Assembly (NCBI RefSeq): GCF_040954835.1 | Contig: NC_090699.1 | Location: 16,423,817 to 16,487,816, forward strand | Source: Lepisosteus oculatus | Taxonomy: Eukaryota > Chordata > Actinopteri > Semionotiformes > Lepisosteidae | Reading direction: 5' to 3' | Length of the DNA: 64,000 nt | Part shown: one piece after another, positions 43,901 through 54,159 of the stretch | Position numbering within the stretch: position 1 is the stretch's first letter | Layout of the letters: every line of letters begins with the position of its first letter | The notes under the pieces: model-generated | Database searches by the model: none | The model's input: the letters and a program-made list of their open reading frames with translations, nothing else | What the model was told of the DNA's origin: nothing | Program-made: the position numbers and the translations under genes

Positions 43901-46900
43901 CTGCAGGAGAGCGGGCCGAGACCTGGCCACAGTCCGCAGCCCGGCTGAGGCCCAGCAGATCTCCCAGAGCTACCCGAACGTGTGGATCGGACTGTACTAC
44001 AAGCGGCAGGCCTGGCAGTGGGCGGACGGGCAGAGCCTGCTCTACGCCAGCTGGCAGACGCAGGGCTTCTGCGCGGCAGCCGACGCCGAGGGGTACTGGC
44101 ATGACGCGGCCTGTGAGCAGGAGCTGTCTTTCATGTGCTACACAGGTACGGCGGAGCGCCCGGTGACACCAGCCATTCGCAAGGTGGAACGTGGGACAAA
44201 CGTTCCCTCTTTCGTCATCGTCTCGTGGGGACTTTATCTTTAAACATTGCTTCTTGCCACACTGCCGAAAGAGCCGACACTAGGCTTCAACAACATGACT
44301 CACCAGCTTCCACACTCCTGCAACAGTCTGCGTAAAGTAGTGCCTTCTGTCCTGATTGCAGGATTTCTTGAGAGGACTCAGGGTATCAGCTTCACCAACA
44401 TGGATGGGATGTGTGATCCACACTCCCACCACCCTTTGTGTAAAAAATAATCATTGTTAATTCTGAAGCACTCCTCTGGGTAGAATAGAAGACTATTAGA
44501 GAAACTGATACTAATATTCAAAATCCTCAAAGGCATCAGCCTTTGAGGATTTTGAATATTAGTATCAGTTTCTCTAATAGTCTTCTCTGTTCAAGACCGA
44601 CATGCTGCCTCAGTTTCTGCAGCATGTAGGTGTAGGGCACTCCCTTCAGACTAAAGAGACTCAGTTCCTTCAGTCTGTTAGTGTGGGACACTCCCTTCAG
44701 ACTAAAGAGACTCAGATTCTCCAGCCTGTCAGTGTGGGACACTCCCTTCAGACTAAAAAGACTTGGTTCCTTCAGCCTGTCAGCGTAGAACACTCTTCTG
44801 ACTAAAGAGACTCGGTTCCTTCAGCCTGTTAGTGTGAGACACTGCCTTTAGACTAAAGAGACTTGGTTCCTTCAGCCTGTCAGTGTAGAACACTCTTCAG
44901 ACTAAAGAGAGTCAGTTCCTTCAGCCTGTCAGTGTAGAACTCTTCAGACTAAAGAGACTCGGTTCCTCCAGCCTGTCAGTGTGGGACACTCCTTTCAGAC
45001 TAAAGAGACTCGGTTCCTTCAGCCTGTCAGTCTGGGACACTGCCTTCAGACTAAAGAGACTCAGTTCCTTCAGTTGGTCAGTGTGGGACACTCCCTTCAA
45101 ACTATGCATCCTAACATATTTTGTTGCCTTTCTAATTGCTTTCCTACATTGTCTAGAAGAATGAAATGAGGTGTCAACACAAACACTCTAGTCTCCTCTA
45201 TAAGTCTACCTTCGTGCAAAACCCTACACTTATCTTGTCTTAAAGTCTATAAAAAATCTTTTTGAATTTCATCTTCAGCCGCTCTCCTCTCTCACCCCCA
45301 AACCCCAACAGCACCCCAACTGTCAGCCTCACACCCCCTCCTGTCTGAGCCTGTGTGTCTCTCTCAGACTCCAGCCAGGGCTCCAGGACCTACACCCTGA
45401 TTGAGCAGAACAAGACCTGGGCAGCGGCTCGAGATCACTGCAGACAGCAGCACACTGACCTGGTCACCATAAGCAGCCCCAGAGAGAACCAGGCAGTGAG
45501 GGAGGCGGCTCTGGGCAGCGTCTTCTGGATCGGGCTGTTCAACGAGCCCTGGGAGTGGTCCGACTCAAGTCATTATGACTTCAGAAACTGGAAGAAGGGG
45601 GAGCCAAGTAACTGGGGTAACAGCGCGACCTGTGTGACTCTGGATCTGAGTCCTGGAGCCCAGGGCCAGTGGGGGGATGAGCTCTGTACCAATATCCAGC
45701 CTTTCTTCTGCTACCAGGGTGAGTTCACTAGCACAGCTCCGTGAAATTACAAGCGGTTTCTGCCATGGTTCAAGAATTTGAAATTCACTCTGTTATATTA
45801 GGAAAAATAACTTGGCCAGTAAAGATGTTCAGAGTAAAAATGCTTTAAGAATCAGTGCTGCTTCCTCTCCTGTAGTACACTGAAGAACTGGATGTCAAAG
45901 AGAGAAATGATCTGTTCCCTCTGCTGTAGGACACTGTAGAGCTGGACACAGAGAGCTGATCTGTTCCCTCTGCTGTAGGACACTGTAGAGCTGGACACAG
46001 AGAGCTGATCTGTTCCCTCTGCTGTAGGACACTGTAGAGCTGGACACAGAGAGCTGATCTGTTCCCTCTGCTGTAGGACACTGTGGAGCTGGGCACAGAG
46101 ACATGATCTGTCACCTCTGCTGTAGGACACTGTGGAGCTGGACACAGAGAGCTGATCTGTTCCCTCTGCTGTAGGACACTGTGGAGCTGGACACAGAGAG
46201 GTGATCTGTTCCCTCTGCTGTAGGACACTGTGGAGCTGGACACAGAGAGGTGATCTGTTCCCTCTGCTGTGGGACACTGTGGAGCTGGACACAGAGAGGT
46301 GATCTGTTCCCTCTGCTGTAGGACACTGTGGAGCTGGACACAGAGAGGTGATCTGTTCCCTCTGCTGTGGGACACTGTGGAGCTGGACACAGAGAGGTGA
46401 TCTGTTCCCTCTGCTGTGGGACACTGTGGAGCTGGACACAGAGAGCTGATCTGTTCCCTCTGCTGTGGGACACTGTGAAGCTGGAGACAGAGACATGATC
46501 TGTCCCCTCTGCTGTAGGACACTGTAGAGCTGGACACAGAGACATGATCTGTCCCCTCTGCTGTAGGTCACTGTGGAGCTGGACACAGAGAGGTGATCTG
46601 TCCCCTCTGCTGTAGGACACTGTGGAGCTGGACACAGAGAGGTGATCTGCTCCCTCTGCTGTAGGACACTGGAGCTAAAGAGTGAAGAGAGGTGTAGCTT
46701 GATCACTGTTTTAAAGCAACACCCCAGAATGTTCAATCTAAGGCTTGAACTACTCAGCGATCAAGATCAAAGCCCAAGAAAGAAAATTAATCCTAAAACC
46801 TCCTTATAAAAGATGATCATTTCAATTTAGTGTGAGCAGTACCACAGAGAAAAGCCAAGCACTTGGAAAGAAGACACCAATGATTTTCATTAAAAAAGGA

Positions 46901-49900
46901 ACATGAAAAAGAAGCTGATTAGTCAAATTGTAGGAATAAAACAAATGTGTTGATCAGAGTTAAACAGGTATAAGGACATCTGGCTGGTTCTTGAGAGAAG
47001 CCAGGGTATTGGCTTCAACAACGTGGCGGGGCAGCTTGTTCCACACTCCCACCACCCTCTGTGCAAAGACATGTATCTTTTTTTGAGCTCTTCTCTGGCC
47101 ACTGTATTGACTTTCTCAGTGCCTTTGAGGATTTTGAAATCTTGTATTGGATCACCTCGTGATCTGTTCAAGAGTGAAGAGATCCAGGTCTTCAGTCAGT
47201 GTAGGACATTCCCTGATGCATCAGCATGTATCCATTTACGTTTTCCTCAAATCTCACCCAGAGAAAACCCACATGTACATGGGGAGAACATGCAAACACC
47301 ACACAGATAGGACCCCAGGAATTGAACCAGGGGCCCCAGTACTGCAAGGTTGCAATATTACCCACTGCACCACCATGCTGCCCCACAACTGTACACAATA
47401 TTCAAGATGAGACCTGACTGGTGCATTATACAATTTAAGATCCCTAGATTCTAATTTTATGTTATACTGTATGCCTCAGCAGTTTGTTTGCCTTTTTAAT
47501 TGTTCCCCCATATTGTGCAGAAGATTTAGACAATGTGTCCACATGAACACCTCAGTCTCTTTCAGAAATAACCTCCTTTAACCTCTCTAGTGTGCCGTTT
47601 ATAGTTCATGTTTTTACTGCTGGTGTGTCACACTCTGCATCATACATCTGCCAGTTGCTTTCCCAGTCCCGAATCTGATCTAAATCCACTTCGATTTCTA
47701 GTGTTTTTCCCTAATTCTCCTCTTTTGGGATCGTCTGCAGCCACGACTACTTAACCCCGCACAATCCCATCACCCCCCAGCTGTCGGTTTCTCCAGAAGA
47801 TTCTTCCTCCCCCAACACTCACACCTCCTCTCCCTCTCTCCTCCCGCAGTGAAAAGAGTGGTGCTGAGAGTTGGCGTCAGAGCGGAAAACGGGGCGAATG
47901 TGAACGAGCCCCAGGTGCAGGAGGCGGTGTTGAAGCAGGTAGGTGATCAAGTTCAAGGCACAGAGTTCAAGGCACAGAGTTCAGGGCACAGAAGAGCCGG
48001 CGGGCTGTGGGAGCTGTCCCTTGTAAAGTTTGCCGTGTGGCTCCAGCGAAAAGGCTCAGAGCCAGCATGACAACAGAACAAGAAAATGCTGATTCCACAC
48101 TGAAAAGCAGCAAGGGGAAACAACATTTTGGCTGAGGAGCCTGGAGAGAGTAAGGTGACGAGGATCTAAGGCACAGGAGAACAAACATAATATTCCCACC
48201 ACCTTACTCTCTCACACACCTGTACGAGGCTCCACAGCCAAACTGTTGCTTCTTCTCCCTACCTTTCATCCAGCCAGAGTCAATCCCAGCAAGCAACTGG
48301 CACAAGGCTGGTACATCCTGGACAGGAAAGGATGCCAGTCCATCAGAATGCTCCCAGGGACACACACACTCACACCAGAGGCAATGTTCCCAGAAGACAA
48401 TTAACCTCCCAGCATGTCTTTGGACTGTGAGAGGAAACTAGAACACCTGGAGGACTGGAACACTAGACCACCTGGAGGAAACCCAAGCGAGCACTGTGTG
48501 TGTGCCCTGTGGTGCACTGGCATCCCGTTCAGGGTGTACCCTGCCTTGTGCCCGTTGTTTGCCCTTTGAAAGGCCAAGTCCGGGCCTCAGTCTTCAGGCT
48601 GCCGTGTCACGTGGTTTAGAAGAGGTCACTCGTAAGGGAGGCACGTTAGACCGAGGGAACTCTGGGAGGAGTAAGGTTTTATTTTTAATAAAATAAAGAG
48701 GAGTTATTTTTAGGTTGTGTCTCAGCTCTTGAACAGCACAGCCTGTTCTGCACACAAGACATAGCACAACGTCCCCAATCCATCATCACATCTCAATTTC
48801 TCCTGTTTTCTCACTATTTTTAAATATTTGTCCTCATGCAGCCTATTCACATACCGTACACATATTTTTCTAAAAAATATGCCAAAAAAGTGATAAAATC
48901 ATAATCCATTTTTGGATTATGCTTGGGGCTGCTCTTTACTTCCACCGCTCTCGTTTTCCGGAGAGCGCTCCAGACAGGAGCTGAGGTACAGCCGCCGCTG
49001 GCGGATCACCCACGAGCCAGGGTTGAGAGAGGACACCACGCCGGGCTGGCCGACGACCCTGGGGCAGAGAGCGTGGCGGGCCGAGCGAACAGAGCGGGTT
49101 GGGAGTTGACGTTCTCTCCTCGGTAGCGCCCTTCGCTTTGGAAAACTGAAGCAAATAGCCTGGACCTTCCGAGCTAAAGAAGTATTTCACAGGGTGAACG
49201 AGACGGGAAGAAAGCAAAATATCTTCAGCTGCTAAGAATCGTCACCCGTGGTTTTCTTAGTGGCTGCGCCGGCTCCTTGTCTTCCCGCTGGTAGCACTGC
49301 GGCTCTCTCTGTCCACGGTGCTGTTCTGTGGCTGATCCGGGAACGCCTGTGCGGTCAGCAGCCGTTCTCCTCGGGTGCACTGTCCTTTCCTGCTCACCTG
49401 GCTGCCTCTCACCCCTGCTAACGAGACCCACAGGGGCTCATCTGTCAAGCAGGCTGGAGTGAGACGACTGTCAGCTGACTCCTCTTCCTCAGGCCGCCTG
49501 CCCGTCACGGAGGGTTTCTCTCGAATCCAGCCGGACTGCACCCCTTGCTCGGGGGCAGGCTGGAATGGGCACGGTTTCCGGGAGCGGGCTGGAAGAGTAG
49601 GGTTGCGATCAAGGGCGGCAGGTCAAGTGTGATCGAATGGAGCTGCGTGGTGCCGAGCATTGTGGGATAGAAAGAGTGCCGGTCACAGAGGACCCTCCTC
49701 GGGATAGTTGTACAGTGCTGTGCCGTGCCGACTCCAACTCTCGGGAATGTCGTTGCATCCCAGCCACAAACTGATCTCCCCCTGCGCTCTGGCAAGCGGT
49801 TCTTCATCATTAAAGCTCGGACTACTTAGGATTAAAAATAGCTTCTATATATTGCTGTGCGCATCCTTAACAGCTAACCGCAGTGCCTCAGAACTCAATA

Positions 49901-51714
49901 CATCTCTACACTTGTTTTTGGACTACCATGTTTTTTTTTTCTCACTATCACATATTTATTGTTCTGGTAGTTAGTATTTATTATGTACCATTGTGAAATG
50001 TACTGTCTCCATTGTGTGGTGTTGTCTGCTGTACTGTGTCCTGACAGATCGGTGCAAACAGTTATTCCAGTGTACACGTACATATGGCAATGCTCTGCTC
50101 TGCCTGTTGACAGATCCAGGAGCAGCTGTTCGGGCAGGTTTCGCTGGAGGACACGGTGCTGCTCTGGAGGGAGCAAGAGGGACTCGTCTTCCGGATGGAG
50201 GAGGAAGAGGATGGTGAGTCTGCCTTGATCTATTTGACACAGGGGCCCCTGGTTCGACCCCCCAGGAGGCCAAAGCCCAGGAGTGTCTTTGGGTCTCTTT
50301 GGGGCACAAGCCTGATAAACTACAGGAAAACCCAAAAGGTCCACCTCCATTGCCGGGAAGCATGAGAAAGCACGAGCCAAAATCCTGAGGCATATATAAA
50401 GCAACTAGATATATTCCCATATATATATATATTTCCACTGATTTTCCTCAGTGCCTGGAGGAGGAAGAGGAATCCTTTCTATGGGGTTTCATGTTCAGGT
50501 CAGGGTCCCCTTAGCCTCTGTTCTCACCGCAGATTCAGATTTACTACCTTTAAATACGCTGGTTTCAATAAGAAATAGAGACACAAACACAGCCTTAAAG
50601 GTGAAATTACGTTCTTTGAGCCTCTACCTACACTTCTTAAAGCATCCTTCTTTTCCCAAGCAGAGGCTCCAAACTCATACACAAGTTACCTGGTCTGCAA
50701 CCACTCAGTCAGTTGCTTCCTTCTCCCTCTGATGCTGCTCACTTTAGAAGTTGAAAAGCAGAAATTAACCAAACCCGAGAAATCTCAGCTTCCTGCCTTT
50801 TTAAAAGTCATCCAACCAATTGTCTTTCACCAATTGGTCAGGTGTCTAAGGGTGGCAGGTCATGCCCCACAGCTTCCTGGAAAAAGCTGCCATCTCATCT
50901 GACCATGTTGTCCTCTCAGAACCAGCTAAATGAAATTGGACAGAATTTTGATATGTTTGTTGAATCAGACCAGTGATTGATTGAGTTGACTTTTTTAAGA
51001 AGCATCTTATCTAACTTATTACCCATCTCAAAAACCTAAAATAAAAATAATAATATAGGGGGTTATGTCGACTGTTGATTGGTTTAATACCAGGTAAAAA
51101 ATAAGAAGTTCTGCCTTGGGCCACTGGTTGTAAAGACAGAAATTATGTCACTTCCTCGTGAATTTATCCTGATGAATTGTGGAAAAATGATTCCTATACT
51201 GTCACTCATTCATCAGAAATGTTGAGCTAACTGAAGAGGAAACAAGCTCAGTAGTTTTATGATCTCAGTTTAAAGTATTAATAACAATGGGATTGAAAAG
51301 CCCTCTTGTTTTTGAGTGTTCAGCAACACAGTTTACAGTCAGATGTGATTTGATTCTAAAATTGTAAACAGTTGAGTTATTATGGAATGTATTTACTCAA
51401 GTGAACCATTCTAAAGTGCCAAGACTCAATAACAAGATCTGGCACAGGAAAAACAAGAAGTCAGATTTGCCAGAACTACGTACTGGACAGTACCGGCCCA
51501 ATCAAGTACTGACTCTCTCCCTCTGCTGTTCCTCAAGCTGTTCCAGTGAAGTCATTCCCTCCCTCTGCTGTTCCTCAAGCTGTTCCAATAAAGCTATTCT
51601 CTCCTTCTGCTGTTCCTGTGCTGTTCCTGTGGATTCAGACCCCCCCTCTGCCATTCTTGTGGACTCATTCCCAGATTCTGTGTTTCCACTACAGATCAGT
51701 GTGGTGCCAAGTGA
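40915..51714 (+). CDS. Multi-CTLD C-type lectin, gene 2 (whole gene, eight coding exons)
   Basis: The model joins 40915-40951, 41392-41733, 42107-42442, 43825-44145, 45368-45718, 47850-47938, 50114-50213 and 51695-51714, giving 531 residues. The signal peptide forms across the first splice (MEQSRLITLVLAGLCAATLA). Four phase-1 CTLD exons follow in the order A1-B1-A2-B2, the same as the first four of lectin gene 1. Then comes a two-exon tail, VKRVVLRVGVRAENGANVNE PQVQEAVLKQ and IQEQLFGQVSLEDTVLLWRE QEGLVFRMEEEED (shown in pieces), which matches the tail of fish macrophage-mannose-receptor-1-like lectins (VxLRLKxxSS...PAVxEAIL...LSWRKQPDGKVFHKEE). No membrane segment is seen, so secretion is likely. 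The last exon is uncertain. Confidence 0.8.
40975..41110 (-). repeat. tRNA-headed SINE 3' part
   Basis: Plus-strand marks 'ttctaaccatttctcccaat', 'tatcccagcaagcaac' and 'acaccctggatgggacg'; lies 24 bases after the signal exon. Confidence 0.7.
41392..41733 (+). CDS. Lectin gene 2, CTLD A1 exon
   Basis: Reads HYYISRPLPWDQARSYCRQT, AWIGLQRGEIDWRW, YHNWNHYLFCA, GTWEDTEC and FMCYTG. WIGL and core cysteines are kept; no EPN/QPD. It lacks the serine run of its gene 1 counterpart. Confidence 0.85.
41838..42065 (+). repeat. 51-bp LINE-derived minisatellite, four to five units
   Basis: Same unit as at 7.7 kb, in the intron between CTLD A1 and B1 of lectin gene 2, ending about 40 bases before the B1 acceptor. 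Confidence 0.85.
42107..42442 (+). CDS. Lectin gene 2, CTLD B1 exon
   Basis: The front half is the shared B sequence with the gene 2 signature VREAALGR. The loop half reads TLQPNNLLNDQKCVV, then WYDMGCSTSYNVLCCTG, with the same extra cysteine and DMxC pattern as B1 of gene 1. Donor gtcagt, phase 1. Confidence 0.85.
42720..42965 (+). repeat. Short tandem array, about 50-bp units
   Basis: About five imperfect units of 'ctcaatcagaggggctccag' with 'ccagtgagtcttacaggtcc' in an intron of lectin gene 2. A 5S-like head scrap (agatgtcagaagctaaggg) lies just before it at 42,655-42,720. Confidence 0.8.
43170..43640 (+). repeat. Old, diverged 5S-SINE copy
   Basis: Body marks 'gttcagtagggggcgctctt', 'gtggggctgcactggagcag' and the tail 'gcactatataaacataagg' are recognisable but far from the other copies. 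Confidence 0.6.
43825..44145 (+). CDS. Lectin gene 2, CTLD A2 exon
   Basis: Reads RCQVGSVTKTWPEGQAFCRR, VWIGLYYKRQAWQWADG, YASWQTQGFCA, YWHDAAC and FMCYTG. No EPN/QPD. Same position and end pattern as A2 of gene 1. Donor gtacgg. Confidence 0.85.
44250..44480 (-). mobile_element. LINE 3'-end fragments, two in tandem
   Basis: Two minus-strand copies of the pol end (plus-strand 'cacactcctgcaacagtctg' and 'cacactcccaccaccctttg'). Confidence 0.55.
44487..44586. repeat. Perfect inverted repeat, 48-bp arms, 4-base loop
   Basis: Arms 44487-44534 and 44539-44586 are exact reverse complements around ATCA. The arm begins AGAAGACTATTAGAG and reads RRLLEKLILIFKILKG, part of a LINE pol end. It lies in the intron between CTLD A2 and B2 of lectin gene 2. 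Confidence 0.97.
44630..45110 (-). repeat. 51-bp LINE-derived minisatellite, nine to ten units, reverse
   Basis: Reverse copy of the 7.7-kb unit with more variation and several short deletions, starting about 45 bases after the hairpin. Confidence 0.85.
45368..45718 (+). CDS. Lectin gene 2, CTLD B2 exon
   Basis: Shared B front half with VREAALGS. The loop half reads KKGEPSNWGNSATCVTLDLS, then GQWGDELC and FFCYQG. EPS in place of EPN together with W-x-D is close to the mannose-type arrangement, unlike the QPD of its gene 1 counterpart. Donor gtgagt. Confidence 0.85.
45885..46670 (+). repeat. 49-bp minisatellite, about 16 units
   Basis: Units 'gatctgttccctctgctgta' and 'ggacactgtggagctggaca' repeat every 49 bases. 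As 49 is one more than a multiple of three, minus-strand frames cycle through three repeat peptides; these are not genes. Located in an intron of lectin gene 2. Confidence 0.95.
46985..47170 (-). mobile_element. LINE 3'-end fragment
   Basis: Plus-strand marks 'cagcttgttccacactccca' and 'ccacc' reverse the LINE pol end, with 'ttttgaaatcttgtattgg' behind it. Confidence 0.6.
47228..47395 (-). repeat. tRNA-headed SINE head, reverse copy
   Basis: Plus-strand marks 'catgcaaacaccacacagat', B box reverse 'ggaattgaacc' and 'cactgcaccaccatgctgcc', so the pol III head is kept. Confidence 0.75.
47850..47938 (+). CDS. Lectin gene 2, tail exon 1
   Basis: After ctcctcccgcag the frame reads VKRVVLRVGVRAENGANVN and EPQVQEAVLKQ, then donor gtaggt in phase 0. 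It matches the start of the conserved C-terminal tail of fish multi-CTLD lectins. Confidence 0.75.
48265..48575 (-). repeat. tRNA-headed SINE pieces
   Basis: A reverse copy (caatcccagcaagcaactgg, catgtctttggactgtgaga) is followed by a short plus-strand piece (gcactggcatcccgttcagg). Confidence 0.65.
48580..50110. other. Intron of lectin gene 2, GC-rich patch, no exon assigned
   Basis: A GC-rich patch at 48,940-49,620 has open frames on both strands (for example RQELRYSRRWRITHEPGLRE) but no family is recognised and no paired splice sites were found. Confidence 0.25.
50114..50213 (+). CDS. Lectin gene 2, tail exon 2
   Basis: After ctgttgacag the frame reads IQEQLFGQVSLEDTVLLWR and EQEGLVFRMEEEED, then donor gtgagt in phase 1. 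LLWREQEGLVFRMEEEED matches the family's LSWRKQPDGKVFHKEE end. Without splicing the frame runs on to a stop at 50,365. Confidence 0.75.
50452..51690. other. Intron or 3' region of lectin gene 2, no exon assigned
   Basis: AT-rich. An acceptor-like site at 50,451 opens an in-frame stretch of about 90 codons, but it has no similarity to the tail. Short 'ctctgctgttcctcaagctg' repeats lie at 51,515-51,640. Confidence 0.3.
51695..51714 (+). CDS. Lectin gene 2, candidate last coding exon
   Basis: After gtttccactacag the bases join in phase 1 to read DQCGAK and a stop (TGA 51712-51714). Chosen because the acceptor is good and the family usually ends a few residues after the acidic run; weak otherwise. 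Confidence 0.3.
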
Positions 51715-51829
51715 ACTGCCACTGTCTACACGAACCTGAGGACTCTCTGGACAACATGACTGACACTGAACCTGTCTCTTCTGCAGAACATGAGACATTC
51801 TGTTGTAAATAAGATTATAAAACATCCCT

Positions 51830-52260
51830 GTTCACACTGTCACCTGTAGATCTACACTCCCCTGTTCACAATGGCACCTGGTGATCTACAGTCTACTGAT
51901 CACCTCCTCCACACTCATGTTCACACTGACACCTGGAGATCTATAGTACTGATCACCTCCTCCACACTCCTGTTTCCACTGACATTTGGAGATCTACAGT
52001 ACTGATCACCTCCTCCACACTCCTGTTCACACTGACACCTGGAGATCTACAGTACTGATCACCTCCTCCACACTCCTGTTCACACTGACACCTGGAGATC
52101 CACAGTCTACTGATCACCTCCTCCACACTCCCCTGTTCACACTGACACCTGGAGATCTACAGTACTGATCACCTCGTCCATACTCCTGTCCACACTGACA
52201 CCTGGAGATCCACAGTCTACTGATCACCTCCTCCACACTAACACCTGGAGATATTAATGT
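51830..52260 (+). repeat. About 54-bp minisatellite, seven to eight units
   Basis: Units 'ctgttcacactgacacctgg' with 'agatctacagtactgatcac' and 'ctcctccacactc'; lengths vary by a few bases. Confidence 0.9.
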
Positions 52261-53030
52261 TGCAAAGAGTCTCAGTACTTGCGGCCCTCTACTATGCTGT
52301 TTCTCTTTTATTTTTCATCAACAGTTCTATGTAATCTGCTATAGGCGGAAAAGTAATATTAATATTTGTGATGCACTACAGTTGTGTTTATCCAATTAAT
52401 AAATTGAGTTAATAGTGCATTGGATTTACTTGCTATTTTATCCACATCTCATTCTGCAAAGCCTTTGGTTTTCTCTGGAAGACTGACAGATTCCATTTCC
52501 TGGCACTGGGACGCAACAGCACTGAGGACAGACAGAAACACAGCAGCTGTGAGGACTAATTGGACACAGCAGCACTGAGGACAGACTGAGGCTCAGCAGG
52601 AGGCTGGGGAAGTGGGGGCAGGTTTGAGTACTGACTCAGAGATCCGACACCCATCTGAGTGACATCCCATTGTCACTTGGTGATGTATGATACTCAGGTC
52701 TTGCCCACACAATGAAATCCTATCTAAGCAAATGCAGAACTTGCTGCTTTGCATGAGGCAGCAGTGGTGAACTTTCCTGGCAGTGTTGACAAAAGTAGAT
52801 AATTCCAGCCTTTGCATGGGGGAATTTTCCAAAGCTTTAACATGATGAATCACTTGACTGCAGATTGTTTGGGTTGACGTTTGTCATGACTGTTATCTCT
52901 CATACTTGACAACACAAGCCCTTTATCAGAGCTCCGAGCAGAGGGATTCAGCTGGTTCCCTTGAGAAGGAAGATGCTCGTTTGGAAGATACAGGGTCTTA
53001 AGAGCAATGTTACTTTTTCTTCAGAACAGT
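52261..53030. other. Intergenic, no gene recognised
   Basis: AT-rich sequence; 'cacagcagcactgaggacag' occurs twice near 52,520-52,590. Confidence 0.3.
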
Positions 53031-53230
53031 TAGGGTATTGGCTTTGACAACATGACTGTACATCTTGTTCCACACTCCCACCACCTTCTGTGTACAGCAG
53101 AGCTTCTTGTCCTGATTGGAGGATCTCATCCAGGTGACGCTTCAACAACATGGTTGGGCAGATTGTTCCCAACTCCCACCAACATTTGTGTAAAGAGGCA
53201 CCTTCTGTTCTCCATGTTAAATCCTATCTT
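53031..53230 (-). mobile_element. Two LINE 3'-end fragments, reverse
   Basis: Two adjacent minus-strand copies of the pol end (plus-strand 'ttgttccacactcccaccac' and 'attgttcccaactcccacca'). Confidence 0.6.
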
Positions 53231-53339
53231 CAGTGAGATACAAGCAGGTATTTGATAAAGGAGTGCAGACAAGCTAGACTTTGAGTATTGAAGTAAAAAG
53301 GGGAAGTTAAACGATATGCACAGTCTCCTTAAAAACACT

Positions 53340-54010
53340 AAACTACTGTTCTGAACTTATGAAAGTTCGGTTCACACTTTATACAAATGATTGTACAAGC
53401 AGTAGTCAAAGCAACTTTATTTTTAAATTCTCAGATGATACAGCTGTCCTTGGCTTAATACATAGAGGTTGCAGCTCATTTGTATACATGTCAGAAATCT
53501 AAAGGTTTGTGCAATGGTGTGACAACAATAGCCTAATTCTGAATGTTAAAAAAACAAAAGAAATAGTTTTTGATCCCAGAGCAGTTGGTCACATGTAGCA
53601 ATCCACAACGAACTTATCATTCAGGTTGATTCATATACGTACTAAGGTGTTCACATAGACCATAACCTGCACTGGACTACTCATGCTGAGAGTGTTTGGT
53701 CCAAAGTTCAGCAGCGATTATATTTCCTGCGAAGACTAAGAGTGTTTGGGGTTCGACAGGAAGTAAGGCTACTCTTTTACCATGCTGTAATCAAGAGCTT
53801 TATCAGATACGATATTACAGTGTGGTTTGGTAATCTATCAGTTCATTTAAAATCACAAATTACCTGCCTCATATTTTTTGTAATAGAACAATGTGCAATG
53901 TTTTTATTTTCTTCTTTATTGGTTTGCATTCTATTTAAATGTACAGGAGTGCTGTGTGTCCATAAAAAAATGCCCTCAGGGGACAATAAAATCTTATCTT
54001 ATCTCCCATA
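53340..54010 (+). mobile_element. L2-like LINE 3' fragment
   Basis: Readable with breaks: YTNDCTSSSQSNFIFKFSDD, LILNVKKTKEIVFDPR and YHAVIKSFIRYDITVWFGN, the region from the FADD box to the end of an L2-type reverse transcriptase. The 3' end is 'aataaaatcttatcttatc'. Decayed by several stops. Confidence 0.8.
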
Positions 54011-54159
54011 CAGTGTTAGAAACAAAGAGCATGATTTGTGCAACATGAAGAGCACTGGGGGGACTTTGCGGAGATAATAAGGTAAAAAACAATATCTTCA
54101 AGTATTTTTAATCTCATGCTTGCATTACAGATATTTTCACATAACGGAATAGACACAGA

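Noticed and set aside
45845-46736. Minus-strand frames of up to 294 codons
   Set aside because: Repeat peptides of the 49-bp array that cycle through three frames.
48912-49632. Possible coding exons in the GC-rich patch at 49 kb
   Set aside because: Open frames on both strands without recognised domains or paired splice sites.
50451-50732. In-frame extension of lectin gene 2 after an acceptor at 50,451
   Set aside because: The 90-codon stretch looks like non-coding DNA and does not match the family tail; a later short exon was preferred, also weakly.
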